From: Sclerurus mexicanus
Taxonomy: Eukaryota > Chordata > Aves > Passeriformes > Furnariidae
Assembly (NCBI GenBank): GCA_013396755.1
Contig: VWZF01007079.1
Span: 310,001 to 374,000 of the forward strand
Direction of reading: 5' to 3'
DNA length: 64,000 nucleotides
Every line of letters starts with the position of its first letter. The first letter of the stretch is position 1. The notes under the pieces were generated by a model that did not search any database, was not told where the DNA came from, and saw only the letters and a program-made list of their open reading frames with translations. This document shows, in pieces, positions 40,512-54,606 of this stretch. The translations under genes were made by a program, and so were the position numbers.

Positions 40512-40712
40512 AGGACAAAGTATGGACAACTGTGTACCACGACCTGCAACTGCAGACCTCAGTGGGAGGCAGCAGCCCGGAGAAGTTGTCTGTGCTGCAG
40601 CTCAACTACAGTGCGACGATGGAGCAGATCTCTGCCATCACCAGCAGTGCCGAGTACTGCGAGCAGTTCATCTCCTACTCCTGCAAGATGTCGCGGCTGC
40701 TGAACACGCCAG
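40512..40712 (+). CDS. CNTNAP2: CNTNAP2 coding exon C: fibrinogen-C-like domain, continued
   Basis: This 201-bp exon (67 codons' worth, phase 1 in and out) begins with the last two bases of a glutamate codon completed from 20310, then reads DKVWTTVYHDLQLQTS and onward to MEQISAITSSAEYCEQFISY and SCKMSRLLNTP. The acceptor follows a long CT tract; the donor is GTATGC from 40713, and the next codon starts with G, which fits the aspartate that follows NTP in the family. Two cysteines of the fibrinogen-like domain are present. NYS gives a possible N-glycosylation site. The exon is clearly GC-richer than its introns. As I recall human CNTNAP2, it is noticeably more changed than exons A and B but still closer to CNTNAP2 than to CNTNAP4 or CNTNAP5. 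Frames on the opposite strand here are shadows. Confidence 0.95.
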
Positions 40713-42394
40713 GTATGCTGAGAAGGGGACACCCGGGAAATGTGGTGGGAAAGAGCGGGTACTGCTGTCAGACAAGGTCTCTCCTTGAACGGGCTGCTTT
40801 GTTCTCCTTCAGTAAAGTTGGCAAAGAGGTAAAGAACTGAAAATGCAGAAGACATTATTTTCTTTAAACAATTTGCCTGTTTGCTTACTGAAATGTTTTT
40901 TACTGCACCACGTGTTTGTGCGTTCTTCTCTCGGATCTGTTGCTCCTTAAAGCAGGAGGCTTTTGGTAAACACGGTAACTTTTAAAGTTTAATCAATAGA
41001 GGCATTGAAAAATTGCTGTGAACTTTGTCATGTTTTTCTGCTTGTCAGTTTTCATATGCTACAGTCAGCAAGGGCAGGGGCTGAATGAGGGCTGGAGTTT
41101 TCCCACTACTATTTCTGAAGCAGTTTGCTAAACGCAGAGTTTTTCTGGGTAATCACGTGCCTTACACATTTTAGGGACTGGCATGGCCAGTAATGCAGTG
41201 GTGTGGGAAATGATGAGCTGTTACCCACCAGTACTTCATGATAACTTTCTTTTGCTGTGTAGCTTTGCTGGAAGAGAACAGTCCTAGTGCTGCTTTCTGT
41301 GTGTGCCTCTCAGCAAGTGCCACCCGTAACTGATAAAGGCAAAACTATTAGTTGTCCCAGAACTAGTAAAGCAGCACATAACGAAGGAATCCCACTTTTA
41401 ATATGCATCTAGTGCATTTATGCGTGCTCTTACTGCGTATGATAGATCTTGATGGTAAATAAATCTTAATGGTACTTAAGGAAGACTGGGTTATATGTGG
41501 AAACACATAACACATTTTCGTGATTGTGGCATGAGTTCATTGTGATAAGAGCTATTCAAATGCACTTCAGATTCATTTCATGGCTGCATGAAAGTGTTGT
41601 ACTTTAGGGTGCCTCCCCTCCTGAATTTATTTTGGGATGTTTGCTCATGGTGCTATAGATAAGGATTCATCTGGCATGTGTGTGCATCTCATTCCCGTTT
41701 CCATAAGCATTCCGTTAGTTAATAGCCACTGTAGTGCCTGGTGCTCCTCTCCCTCCTGCTGCTGGGTTCTTAGCTGTTTCTAATGCATGCCTTGTCTCTG
41801 TTGCTGTTATTTTGCTTAATTTAGCGTAGCACAGAGACTCTGCAGTATGGAAAATGATTTCTTTTTTCTTGGGCCATAATATATAGGATCCTGAACCATG
41901 TTCATACGTAGAAGGGTTGTGATTAGGTTGTGCTGATGGATACAAGCTCCCTGCCTGCATGTGCTTCCGAGAAGTTGTATATGGATGTATCTTTAGGCAG
42001 GTGTTTAGAAGGCAAATTTATTTGTTAATGGAGATGGAGATAATGTGCTTAGAAACCTCATAGTTTATGCAGAGTACAGTGTTAGATTCTTCTTCTTGAA
42101 ATGTATAAGACTACTCTATCAGGACCAGTTTGTACTTGTTAGCATATATTTAGAATAAAATTAATATATACTGTAATTGCAGGTGTTTGCCTTAGCTTCT
42201 AGATTTAGGACAATTAAGCAGCATAACTTACTGATTTTTTTTTTAAGAAATAATCAGTTCCAAATATTTGCATCTTTATGGTTGTTAGAAAATTTTGAGC
42301 ATACTTTTCAGGTATCTCCTTCTTCATGTTTTAGCTTTTATTATGGGAAAATAAGCTCTCTTGGAAACTCTTTATAAGCCAGTTTTTTGGTCTG

Positions 42395-42405
42395 AAAAAA
42401 AAAAA
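42395..42405. repeat. A11 tract
   Basis: Eleven consecutive A residues in a T/A-rich segment. Simple repeat only. Confidence 0.6.
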
Positions 42406-43546
42406 GACCACAGGGATTCTATAATGTGGGGTTTTTTTTCACTTTTAGGGGAAACAAAGAGGCAAAAAAGGCAGATTATTTTAACCTAGACAGTAACAAA
42501 AACTCACACTGCGGTATTTGCATAACACCTGTAATGGTTTGTACACACAGAACAGCAGTGATTTGTGTGTTAGTGAGGAAGAGGCCAATACATTTTCTCT
42601 CTCTGTGTTCTTGGCTTCAGTGTATGGTTTCTAAAGCGAGGAACTAATTTTTCATACCTTTCTCTGTTTTGGAGGATTGCCATTTTTGCTGAATTTATTA
42701 TGGCACCCTATTCATCTCACAGCACAGCTCCAAGTACTCCCGTGGCTTCTTCCACCACTGAGCTTTTTCATATAAAACATTGCAATATGGTGCCCACGCA
42801 AAGAAATGAGAAACAAAACAACACTGTCCGTGCGTTCCTCGGGAAGGGAGAACCTGGTGGGATTGCAGCCAGTGGTAAAACCTCTCCAGGTGCCGCAGCA
42901 TCAGGACAGAACCGGTGGCCTTGAGCACAGGAGCCTTTCCAGGCTGGGAACGTTCCGTTCGTGCCTGTCAGGTGTTGAAGTCACCAGTTAGGATAGAAAG
43001 CTCCTTCTCCTTTCAGTTGCATCGAGGAGAACTGACAAAAGGGAGAAGACGGTTCAGCAACTCGACTTTTCCACGTTTTGGTCTCTTGGGGGTCGTGTCA
43101 CTGTAGAACACAATTCCTTCTCGGGGGGACACTGCTCAGTTCACACATTGCAACAAATCGGGACCCAAGCCGTTTGTTGTCTATTAAGGGCAAGTAATTA
43201 ACAAGCCATCAGTGAACTGTAGTTTTTGCTGCTTTTAGTTGTGCATTTCCTGACAAGGTAAAGTTATAAACAATTGCACTACTATATGTTCTGCTGCTAA
43301 TAATAGCTTAAATGACTTTTTTGTATGAAGTGAAAACTACATAAAATTCTGTTTGAGGAGAGCCTTCATATCAATAAACCTGTTTTGTTGTGGGGGGTTT
43401 TTTGATTGCAGGCACAGGAGTCAAAAAATTCTCATTGTCCTGTGATTTCAGAGAAATACATGAAAATTAGTCTGTACAAAATAAGAATTCTCATTCTTCT
43501 GGTATGAGTTTTAGACTTTAAGACTTTATTGCTCCAGGTCCATGCC

Positions 43547-43565
43547 TTTTTTTTTTTTTTAAAAA
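43547..43565. repeat. T14-A5 homopolymer junction
   Basis: Fourteen T residues run directly into five A residues. A T tract of this length could be the reverse-strand tail of a small retroposed sequence, but no body is recognisable beside it. Confidence 0.65.
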
Positions 43566-43772
43566 TAATGGACTTTCATCCAAGCAAAATAACACGTACA
43601 TCCCAGCAAACAGATTAAAATCATTGCTGACAATTGAGATCGGGAGTGATTTTATAGGTACCAATGCCATTGCCTTTCCACTTAGTGTGAGGGAAGGTAG
43701 TAATAAGATGTTTCATGTAGATTAAGTTATAAGTGACTTCTGGAAACATACCTGAAAACAGGATTATCATAA

Positions 43773-43855
43773 GGCTATAGGATAACTCAGGTGTGAAGAG
43801 ACTGCACAAGGTCATCTTGTCCAATTTTCTTCTCAAAGCTGAATGAACAGTCCTT
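43773..43855 (-). mobile_element. Diverged CR1 LINE 3'-end fragment, minus strand
   Basis: The order GGATAACTCAGGTGTGAAGA, GACTGCACAAGGTCATCTTG, TCCAATTTTCTTCTCAAAGC follows the reversed tail of a CR1 subfamily (agaataactcaggttggaagagacct... ggtcatctagtccaacctcctgctcaaagc). It carries many substitutions, so it is older than the copy at 13400. Only the terminal 3' UTR is left. Confidence 0.72.
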
Positions 43856-46800
43856 GTCTAGTAATAAGCAAAGACTATCTGGAAACGCAATTTTCTGTCT
43901 TTACTGTTTTGGCTTTGGGGTATTTTTTGTTTGTTTTGAACTTGCAGCCCAACCTGTTATGAATTATGTTCAAACCTAGGGGTCTGTTTCAATGCCTTGA
44001 CTCTAAAGATCATCAGGAAAACAAAATTAGTCAAGATAGCTTGGTGGCTTTCTCCCGAAAGTGCAAAAGCAGACCCTCTGCTGAAAACACACCATTATCC
44101 CAGTAAACACAAAGCTGTGGGGCCACTGTCAGTTCGGAGGAAACCATGTGCAGGCAGCAATCCTGCAGCTCTCTCACACTCCTCATGCTCCTGACTCTGC
44201 TACAGATCCCCCCTAGGACTGCAACAATTTTTTATTATTTTTTACCAACATGAGATTGGTGCTTCTTATTGTCTGTCTGCACTGTCCATTTAGAGAATGT
44301 TTTTTCTTAGAATCAGAATCCCTTTGTGAATATGCAGTTATTATCGTGATACAGCTTTAATCTTGACAATTCAAGTAACTATTGCGGTCAATAAATAAAT
44401 GAAATAGTAAGCACATGGATCATAATTGCAACTGAATAACAATGTCCATGTAGATGTAAATTTGAAAAAAAAAAACAAACCACCAGGTTTTTTGTTTTGT
44501 TTTTCTCTCTTACATTTACATTTCTCATATCCTCTTTTCTTCTTGTTTCCTTGGAAACTTCCGTTTTGAGAGGGTAATAATGTTTAGGACTGAGGATGTG
44601 CAGAAAGCTGGTTGTTTTCTGAGTTCACGATGCCCATATGCTTTCCAGTTGGTGTGGCAGGTGACAGGACACTTCCCTTATTTGCAAACAGGAACTTGGA
44701 GACAGAAGAAAGTTCTTTGGTGCCCACTGGGAAACAAGGGGGGGAAAGACAATGCAGTATATAGTATTGCTTTGCTCTTATAGAAATAAGCTTGCCTTCT
44801 TTGGTGTAAGAAACAGTTATACAGAGAGCAGCGATAGGATATGCTCATAGAATGCAAAATGTTAATTAAATTATATAGCTTCATCCACCATTTTCATGAG
44901 ACTTGCTAATAATACTTTGGTGTGACATTTTCCCTGGGCCACTGATCTGTGCCCCCAGATGGGGAGGGAGCAGCCGCTGGTCCTGCCATGGCTCCTTTCA
45001 GCGCAGGAAGGAGGCCCTGAGGGCAGGGGCTGCTGCACTCACGGTGTCTGTCTTGTCATTCCCAGAGCTGTAGGGACCGTAACAAATAATCAGAGAGCGG
45101 GGGCTAAAAGCATAAATACAGGGAACAGAACAAGGTCTGCTGGTGCTGTGTTCCAATTCTTATTTCTACTCACTGTGCCTGCAGGCAGCATATGAAAAAC
45201 ATACAGCAGAGTTACTGCGGTACATGAATTACTGTTTCATGCCTATTTGTCTCTGGAGGAAGCGAGCCAGCAGCTTCATGAATTCACAAGTTTAGCAGGT
45301 GAAATAGAAAACTTAATTTGATGTTTGGTTGTTTTAGTTACAGTAAAGCAATCGGAATACCAGTAGGAAGTAAGATTTATGCATACAGTGAGATAAAAAC
45401 AGAGTTAAAAATTGCCATATGTTATTTTTCCTAGGTAGCCATCCAAATGAGAACTTAATGAACTTATGAACTTTGCCATCACTACCCACTAATTGATCTA
45501 GAATGCCGGTTGGAGGTATAATTCCTGCTTAATCAGAGTTTCTCTAAAAGAGTGAGAGAGGAATGGGATCTCTGCCATCCTACAGTGATGGATGGGAGCC
45601 TCTCCAAAACTTGCTTCAGCATTGTTTTCCATGTTCCTTCAGAAAACATGCCCCTAAGCCTTCATGTATCTTGTCCAGCCTTAAGAATATTGATTGACCC
45701 TCCCCTCTTAGTGTTCTAGAAAAGCTGATTTCAACTTCTATCGATTTTTAAACACAAGGCTAGCAGGAACAATGACCTTGCTCCACTGATCTACATGCTC
45801 ATGTCCTAGAAGTGGAAACCATCAGCTTTTGGAGATTTCTTTTTTACTTAATCTTTGTCATGTTGCCATACAACAGAAGAAGACAATAATTTGTATGCTG
45901 AATGTTTCTCCTGAAATACATACCAGTCCTCTTAGGTAAACGTTGGGCAGATAAGGAGTTAGTTGAAGAGGTCATTTATTCCAGTCCATTGTGATATACC
46001 CTTCTCTCATGTCTTTGTTTTGCTCTGCACCTTTGCTTCTCTCTTAGCAACTCCTTTGCAGATTTTTAATGCTGTAATCACCGACTGTCCTGGTTTCACT
46101 CTTCTTCATCTGTCTTTTAGCTGCGGAGCTATTGTTGCTAATTTCCCAAGTTTTCATTGCTGTTGTACAGGAATTAGAGTTAATCCAGTATCACTAAATG
46201 GAGAAGGCTACTTGTTGCTTTGGTGTTTATTAGAACTAGCAGTACTTGATACGAGCTTAGTGTATGTTCTAAATCCTCTATGGAAATTGCAGTGCTGTGA
46301 GCCCGAGTTCCTTTCCTATGCCTTTTTAAGAATAAGTGGTGCATCTGAGTTTTAACTTTGCAGTTCTAGCAGAGTGTTCTAAAACAATTCTCATCCCCTC
46401 TCTCTCTGTGTGCTTTACCTATTATGGGAAAAGATTCATTAACTTTATTTCTTGAAAGATAGAAGGTGGCAATATTTTCCCCACTTCTTGTAGAGTATCA
46501 CGTTTTATAAAAGCTGTTTGAAATCATTCCTCATAATTATTTTACAGAACTGGTCACAGACATTGCTTCTTCACAAACCCAGGTTGTTCTGGGGAAAAGT
46601 GATACCATCTGAAGAACCCAGCTAAGCACACACAGTTAAGATGGCCCTTTCCACTGCATAGGACAGAGCTCCATTCCCCTCTGCATTATGGTCTTTTCTT
46701 CATGGCCCTGTGTGGCCCTTAGGATGACTGGGGTCCAGTTATTGTTGAAGCATTGCCTGCCCTGTTTGCATGGATGAGTTGGTCCTGTTTCAGTTCTTGA

Positions 46801-49800
46801 GCCTGGGACTTTTGCCAGACTTTCCTGCATTCTTACCTGACAGCCTGGGGCATTGAGCTGTAACTTCTGTGTCTGGTTTTACATTTGGAAAGTTTTCTAC
46901 TTCTCAGGAGCCTTTTTAAACAGTCTTTAGTTGATGTTTGGGTTTTGGAAATACTGTAACTGCTTTTTAAGAATCACTTGTTGTTGTTAGCAGTGTGAGC
47001 AGATCCCACCCCCTAGACCATGCAGGATTTTCACAGTGAGTTCAGATATGAATAGAATATATGGAATGGCTATGGTGTGGTGGTTAACATGTGTGTGACT
47101 GAGGCATGAACAGCCCCAGATACATCGAATTCCAAGAGTATGATGGAGCATTTTTTTACTGTACTTTTTATGTATTCATGCTTGATGTTATTTATCAAAT
47201 CAGTCTGTTGAAGTGTTTTTCTGGATTGTCTCTGAGACAGTATCTGAAATAATTTCTGCTTTTCACCTTGTGAACAATTCCACATGCCTTTTCTCTACTT
47301 TTCCATATTTTATTTGCAATGTAACCCAGTCTTTCTATAAATCTCCTTCAATTATTTCATACTCTCTCTGCATGTTTGGGAATGTTAAAACCATGTCTCT
47401 TAGACCAGCCAACGTTGCCTGCATGTGTTTGAGGACAGAGATTCACTGATGATTAAAGGCTGTATGCAAAAAGGCTCGCCTGCTATAAAATCAGGTTCAT
47501 GTAGTGTCATTGCCACTATAACCCGGGGGAGGACAGTGCAGTGTCCCCTTGCATTGCTGTGCCTGTTTGTGTCTGTGACATAAGCTGTCGGTACCTGTAG
47601 ATTTCTTTCTGGAGATCTCTAGATCCTATACCCACAGGTATTTATATGGAAGGAGAGGGCCTCCAGGTAGTGATCCCTTCTTTTTAGAAGGACTTACTTC
47701 AGCAAGATCCTTTTCCAGTACATCTTTTGAAATACTTTGTTGTGTGAGATTACTCAGTGTGAGAAGACTAAAAAGCCTGATTAACCTCTGATTTTCCACA
47801 AGGTAAACCTCTACTGAAAAGATATACGGACTGTAAATTGTATTTTCAAGAAATCTCTGTTCCCAGCAAAACTGATTCGTGATCATTTCCTTAGATCCTT
47901 GGAATAAGGAGTGGGAAAGATACTTCACTTCTTTCAATTTGTAGGATTTATTGATTTTAAAAAAAATTTTCTGGAAAAATGAATCTGCAGATTTAAAAAA
48001 AAAATAATAATGCAGAAGATTGAAATGCAGCCCAGCACTTGAGAAGCAGCAGCTAAAGATAGGGAAGCAGTTACCAGTTTAGCTGCTAAACTACACTGAG
48101 CTTCAGAACGTGGCAGTAAGTTAGTGCATTGAGTTACCTAGGAAGGACCATGTTCCTAGTTTCTGCTGGAAGCACATCCCAGTACTGCCTTGCAGAAGGA
48201 GCTGGAACCTTGTGGTACTCAGCATGGACTCTGGAACTCAAACATGGGACCACAGCAGTGGCTTTCACCCGCAGCTTTTTCAGGTCCTGTCATTGCCACA
48301 CAGCAGTGACGATGCTCTGTTTAAACTGCAGGTATGCAATCAGATACACTTAAGGACAGATCTTACTAATTAAAAATTTAAGATGTATTTAATATCTGTC
48401 AAGCTGTTTTTAAAATGACATGTACCAAAGCACTTGCGTAGATGAATAGTTACAGTGAATGTATTGTGCAAATATTAAATTGTATCCACAAAAATATTTG
48501 CATTTTGGAAGGTTATATCCTATTTGGCAGAATCTTCACTGCTACTACCTTAAGAACTAGTGATCTGCATTCTGCTAACATTGGTCCATCTCAAAATTTC
48601 TTCTAATGTTTTTTCTTTCCCCTTTGTTCATTCCTCTTTGAGGTTTTTCTTCTGTCTCTGCCTCTGATATTTGTAACGTAATCTGATTTCATATATACTT
48701 TAAAATCTTAATAGTATTTACAGTGGTGTTGCTCTCGAATGACACAGGAGTAACAGATCAAAGCTTCTTTTCTTTTTAATCATCTGTCCCCTGTGGCGTG
48801 GACTGTGTTTTCATATTTTTTATTTTTTTGGCAAAGCATTGTGTCAAGTAGCAAGAATGTTTGGAAGAGATACTGAACCAATTTCTTTTCTGGAAAACCT
48901 GAAATTGCAAACAGGACCAAAACAAATTGTCAGACACAGAATTCATCTGTGAGGATGCTCTGCACTACTAAGCCAAGCTTTTACCCACAGATCTAAAAAT
49001 ATCTTAGCAAAATCCCCAAATGTCAGGGATTTTTGGTTTGTTTGGCTTTGGTTTTGTTTGTTTAAAAATGTCTCTGCGCAGCGTGTTTGAATGTAGCAGT
49101 GATGGGGAATTGAGAGGATTGCTGGCCACAAGGTAGTGCTCAATGCAAACAACATTTACCATGCCTGAGAGCGAGCTTAACCTCACTGAACCAGAACATC
49201 TTGGCTCTTGCCCTGGCTAATACTGCACCTTGATTTCTGGCCTGGAGGTCACAGTCACGCTCAACTACAGGAAATCTGGAACACCAGCAAGAGCTTGTGA
49301 GCACAGACATAATGAAGAAGGAAAATGAGTGGTAACTGACAGTCTGCCAAGGGCCTTTCCTCTGATGCAGGTTGGGTTTTACCCACAGAACTCCTTCCTG
49401 ACATGCACTTGGCTCGTTTTTCAACCAGGGCAACTGAATACACCCATGTCTTTGAATGAGGAGTGCTCAGGGAATTGATCCATGACTGCACTCAGCACCC
49501 CAGGGTCAGTGTCTGCTTTTCTTTGGACTCGTGTTGTTCACTAACAGCTGGACAAGAGAAAGGGAATCTACTTGCCCGTTATGACATGATAACTTGGCAT
49601 CTGTTAGTGTCTTGTATTCTAGGTGGATTCCAGGGAGCACAAGAAAAATAATAAGCAGATCCAATATTCATACTATTACTGTTGTCAGGATTCAACTTGA
49701 TTCAAAGTAGTACAACTATATGAACTAATGCTTAGAGGAAATTGGTTTTGGAATGTCATGCTAACTTTAGTAATCCTTTTATTATATACAAATTCATCAA

Positions 49801-52800
49801 GAATTCACTATTATTTTTCTTTTAAGAATAAACACAGAAACATTTCCTGTCATTTCAGTCTGTTAAAGGATCCTTTTTCTTTATCTCCCAAACTTTGTAC
49901 TCCTTGCTAGGAGTTATGACTTAGGAATGATAATAGAATAGCTCCTCATCTTTGTCAATGGCTGAAAAATAGCAATGCTTTCTCGCTAACAAAATCATGA
50001 ATAAGAAACCTGCTCATGATCCAACCAAATTTTAAGATTATTCCTCTCCTGCTTCAGGATATTCTTTGAGATTTCGCTCAGATTAACAGCACTGCAACAC
50101 TAATGGCAGCAATGTGGACCTCACTGAAATCTTATCTCCTGTGTTCACTGGCTGTGAACAACATTTCACTGGAGTAGGATGGGGAGCATCTTCTTGCTGG
50201 TGTTTTATTCTTAATGTCTCTGGATTTCATCAGCAAAATTAGTGGTATCTTCATGTTGTCATTTTTCATGTTCATAAGTCTCCCTGCTCTCTTATTCATT
50301 TTAAGATGTGCTTTGTTTCGTAAAATGATTTTGGTTTCAATCAAAATGAATTCTCGGACATCAGACACATGGCACTGGGGCTGCTCTGTTTGTGAACTAA
50401 AGGGGACTAACACCGAGCTTTCAGCTTAGGGCAAGGAGCATTTGCATTGCTCCTCAAACCTTGTTCTCCAAACCCAGTCTGGATATGCCCTGAGGAGCCT
50501 GCCCACCCTGTTCCTGCCAGTCTGGATATCCTTCCGAGGGCAATGGGTGGGCAGGGAGGCAAAACACTTGTGGTGGATTCTCTAATGGGAATCAGAGAAG
50601 TGCCAGAGGGGCAAAGCCCTCCAGGAAATACTCTTGCTTTGCAGTCGGGGCTTCTGAGACCTGCATGCCCTGGGTTGATACTGGGGGGCACTGGGAGCCC
50701 TTGGCTCTGTTCAGCAGTGCTGCAGAGTGGCACAAGCCCTCTCCAAAGCCACAGGAGATGTCTTTGCGTCGTGCAACAGCTGCAGCAGGCAGAAAATGGC
50801 ACACATGTTGGAGCACGTGTCTCCTTCCCAGGCAGATGGCTTAGCGTGATTCCTGTGGGAAGAATATGTATCACTGTGCAGAAGCTTTTATTAAATCACT
50901 TACAATCCTACAAACTTAGGGAATAAGGTTTTCAAGGCACAGAACATCTTGAGAGTGTGTTCCCGGTATAATAATTTATCCAAGACAGCAAGTAATAGCT
51001 TGCTTAGGTCTGTATCGGAGGGCAAAATCTGTAAATTAATAAGAAACAAGCTGCTTGAGTAAAGTTGAAGGGGAGTTACAGCAACCCACCTATTCTCTTT
51101 CTCTCTGGGTTTTAAATAATCCACTTCAGGGCATCGCTTACTATTTAAAGAGAACTTAAGAAAGAACAGTGACTGGGATTACTGTCATTCTGGAAAGAAC
51201 AGGGTTCTGTTCTTTTGTGTATTTTCTTACACAAAAATAATGTGACAAAATTCTGAACAAAAATATATATCACACTTGGTATTGCCAAAAAGACCTAACC
51301 CTGCACGTGTCTGTGCACAGGGCTGCAGTAACACACAACAGTTGGACAGTCTGGGATTAAGAGAGGTTTTATTTCAAATTCTGTACAGGAGCCTCCTTGC
51401 CTTCCTCCTATAGTAATGAAGACATCATTTCTGTAGTTTTCTGTGTTGAAATTAAAATGTGATATATTACTCTATCATAGAAAGCATAGCGTAAAAAAAA
51501 AAGAGGTATCAAATTTAAATGGAGATTACAATCCTGAGATTATTGAGAGCACAAATTCTTGTTCATTTCTGATGATTGGGTTTTACTTAGATACGGGTAT
51601 TTGCACAAATAGGCCATTTTGACATTTAAGGGAAGTGATTTGTCTGTTCCCTTTCTGTGTGATGTTCTTTCTATAAGCTTAACCTAATAAATCTATTTTG
51701 TATTTTTCCCCTCATACTTTTTTTACTCTATTTTACTCATGTGTTTTACTATTATTGGGATTTTCAAGCAGGTGAAAATGTTGCAACTTTATGTATATCT
51801 AGTAAAACTTGTTCAAATATTTCTGAGAGTTACCACTTCTTCAAAACATGCATTTCAGAAGGTCAGGAGGATTCAAACTATTCACAATATAGTCTAAATT
51901 TTCAGTTGTAGTTGAGTGTTTTAATAGTAACTTGGTAAAGGGAAAAATGGAAAAATATATTACTTAATATATAGCTCCAATAGTAATGAAAATTTAGTAA
52001 TTAATTTAATTTTTAGCTTTTTAATTTTTCTGCCTTTTTTTCCCTTCATTCCCTTTTGCATCCATTGTTTCCTGGTTTTGATGGCTTCCTTCATCCTCTC
52101 CTGCCCGCTCTGTCTCTTACCCTGTTAACACGTGGGGAAGGCTGGTTGCTTCCACTGCCCATCGTTTCCACTGCAAACGTTTGGTCTGAGGGGCTGCTTC
52201 TCTCTGTTTACATCGCTCTTCTTCCAGTCGTTTTATGGCTCTTCTGTAGAAGATGGGCAAGGGTTTGAAGGGTTTTGGAGGCAGGGAGAGAGGCTCAGGC
52301 AGACATAAAGAAGTGATGTATCAGCAGCACTGTGGAGAGATTGTGGAATTTGAGAGCTTCTCGAGAAGAGGGTGACTCAGTGCAATTTTGGGGGGGTGAT
52401 GGAGAATCCAGGTGTCTGTGTATACCACAGATGGAGGGTTTATGGCAGCCAGTGACGATGTACTGAAGGGATCACTGCTGGCCTTAATATCTTTGTTCTC
52501 AGATCAAGGTTGGTTTAATTGAGACTATTGTGCTAATATGAGGTAGGTTTGGGGAAATTAAGATAAGAGTGCTATGGGAGGATTCTAGAAAGGGTCAAGG
52601 TGGTACAGAATAATAAAAATGTGAAATAGTAAAAATGGTTGAATAGTTTTATCCAGTTGGAAAAATTTGACTGTGTTTGAGTTCTAAGTTGGATAAAGTC
52701 ACATCTAGTGTAACTTCATTGAGGTCAGTAGAACAAGGAAAATTCAATTTGCCACATAAGCTGTTTTCAGGCTCTGAATAACATTAATGGGATTTGCTGT

Positions 52801-54574
52801 GTTTTAAAAATGAAGCCTTTTGAAAATGCAGAGCAAGTTGTAGGTCAAAACATAACAGAATGGCTTTGAGTGTCTGGAGATGTCCTGGCCTTATGAGGCA
52901 AAAAAGAGTGGCTGTTACTCTCTTTGAACAGCATTTTAGAACTAAGTGCCTTACACTTCCATGGAAAACATCACAGGACTTCTGTGGTGCAATAAATCCA
53001 CGTTGGCTTTGATCAACATGGAGCTTGTAGAAATATGTCCTAATCTAAAGCATCTTTGAAATTGTACCAGCCCCTTAAACAGCTATCAGCTCTCGAGTTC
53101 TGCTTTGGGACTCGGTGAAAACTTCTTCATATGCTCTTGGAAGTCAGTACGCTTTTCACTCTCTGGCATGAAGTTACCTAAACAAAATAGTTAAAAAGCA
53201 AGCACGGTCCAAGGCGTTACTTCCCTAGAGTTCCCCTAGAGGAATCACCCAAGGACAGCTGATCAATTTAAGTATTAACTCTAATTTAAATTCGCTTTCC
53301 AATTTAATTCAAAGTCTGTGACTGAAGAAGATAAAACTGTTGGGAGGTTTGTAGTGCAATTGGTTTTATCAATTGAGAACTAGCATGTATAGAAAATTCC
53401 CAAAATGTTGGGATGCTGAGCTCTATGGCCAGGTCTGAGCACCGAGGGCCCCATGCAAACCAGTAGTGCCTGAAAATTGGTTTTGCTGTGTGGCGGTTCC
53501 GCTCTCAAGAGAAAATGAATTGACAGTTTCAGTCTCTTTGGTGCTGATCACACGCTGAACACAAAGTAATCATCACCTGGCACTGAGCAAAGGGCCAGCA
53601 ACTACAGCTGCTGCTGTTGGGCTGCGTGAGCAGTTCATTTTCACTTGTCTGAATGTTGGGGAGAATAAAAAGAGAACAAATGTTTTAACAAATGAGATGC
53701 ATCAGGTCACGTTATGTTTCCTATTTTACAGCTAATCAATATAAGTTAGGAACTGAATTATTGTTTTGCAAAATATAAAACAACACATTACAGTTTTTAT
53801 GGCTGGGTTGTTTCTTTTCCCTCAGTTACTTTTGGTCTAAGAAGTGTGCTGAGTTTGACAGTGAACAGTTTCTTTAGCCAAAACTCATGTTCTCAGGAGG
53901 GAAAGGTATTTTGACAGCACACTTGATTTGGTCCAAGTTATGTTGCATTGGCAGTGCTCAGACTCGTGCTGAATCAGTACATTTGCATGGTTGCTACTTG
54001 AGTTATTTGCAAGATGGACAGCATTAATCAGACTTATCAAAGAATTTAACAATTCGTTATTGGCATTTATTTTTATTAAGTTAATTACCAAGTGAAGTTA
54101 CTATAGTTATATTGCATTTTAGGATTTATACAGTATATTTCTGTTCATAGGACGTATTCAATTGTACCGTATTTCAGAAGCAAACAGTTTCCTGTATTTC
54201 ACAAGCACAGCCATCCTCACCCTGCAGTCACCCAGGAGTGTTGCTGTCATTTGATACCACTCTGTCCTTTACACTAAGTAACAAAGTGCAGGTCTTGTTT
54301 ATTTGCCAGTTAGATGTCTTTTCATCAGCTCTAATGGGAACTTGATTGACTTTTAAGGACCAGGGACAAAATTTTGCTGGAAGCTTATTTTTCAGATTTG
54401 GAAATGGAAGTGGTTTCATATTAATTCATATTATATGTAATAGGGATAAGGTGGAACCTGTTATTTTGCTTGCTCTGATGTTTGGTGATTTTATAAGAAT
54501 ATTTCTATAAACAGGAGGCAATATGTTTCAACCTGGTCAGTACAATACGAAGTGTACTATACTCAAAATGATTC

Positions 54575-54606
54575 TTTCACGTAACTGACATTTCACGTAA
54601 CTAACA
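54575..54606. repeat. 16-bp tandem duplication, one mismatch
   Basis: TTTCACGTAACTGACA at 54575-54590 is followed by TTTCACGTAACTAACA at 54591-54606. One transition separates the copies. Confidence 0.85.

Noticed and set aside
40559..40855. 98-codon frame antisense to exon C
   Set aside because: Shadow of the GC-rich coding exon on the opposite strand.
45963..46355. 130-codon plus-strand frame with hydrophobic segments
   Set aside because: It looks like a membrane protein only because of T-rich sequence; no receptor or channel motif is present.
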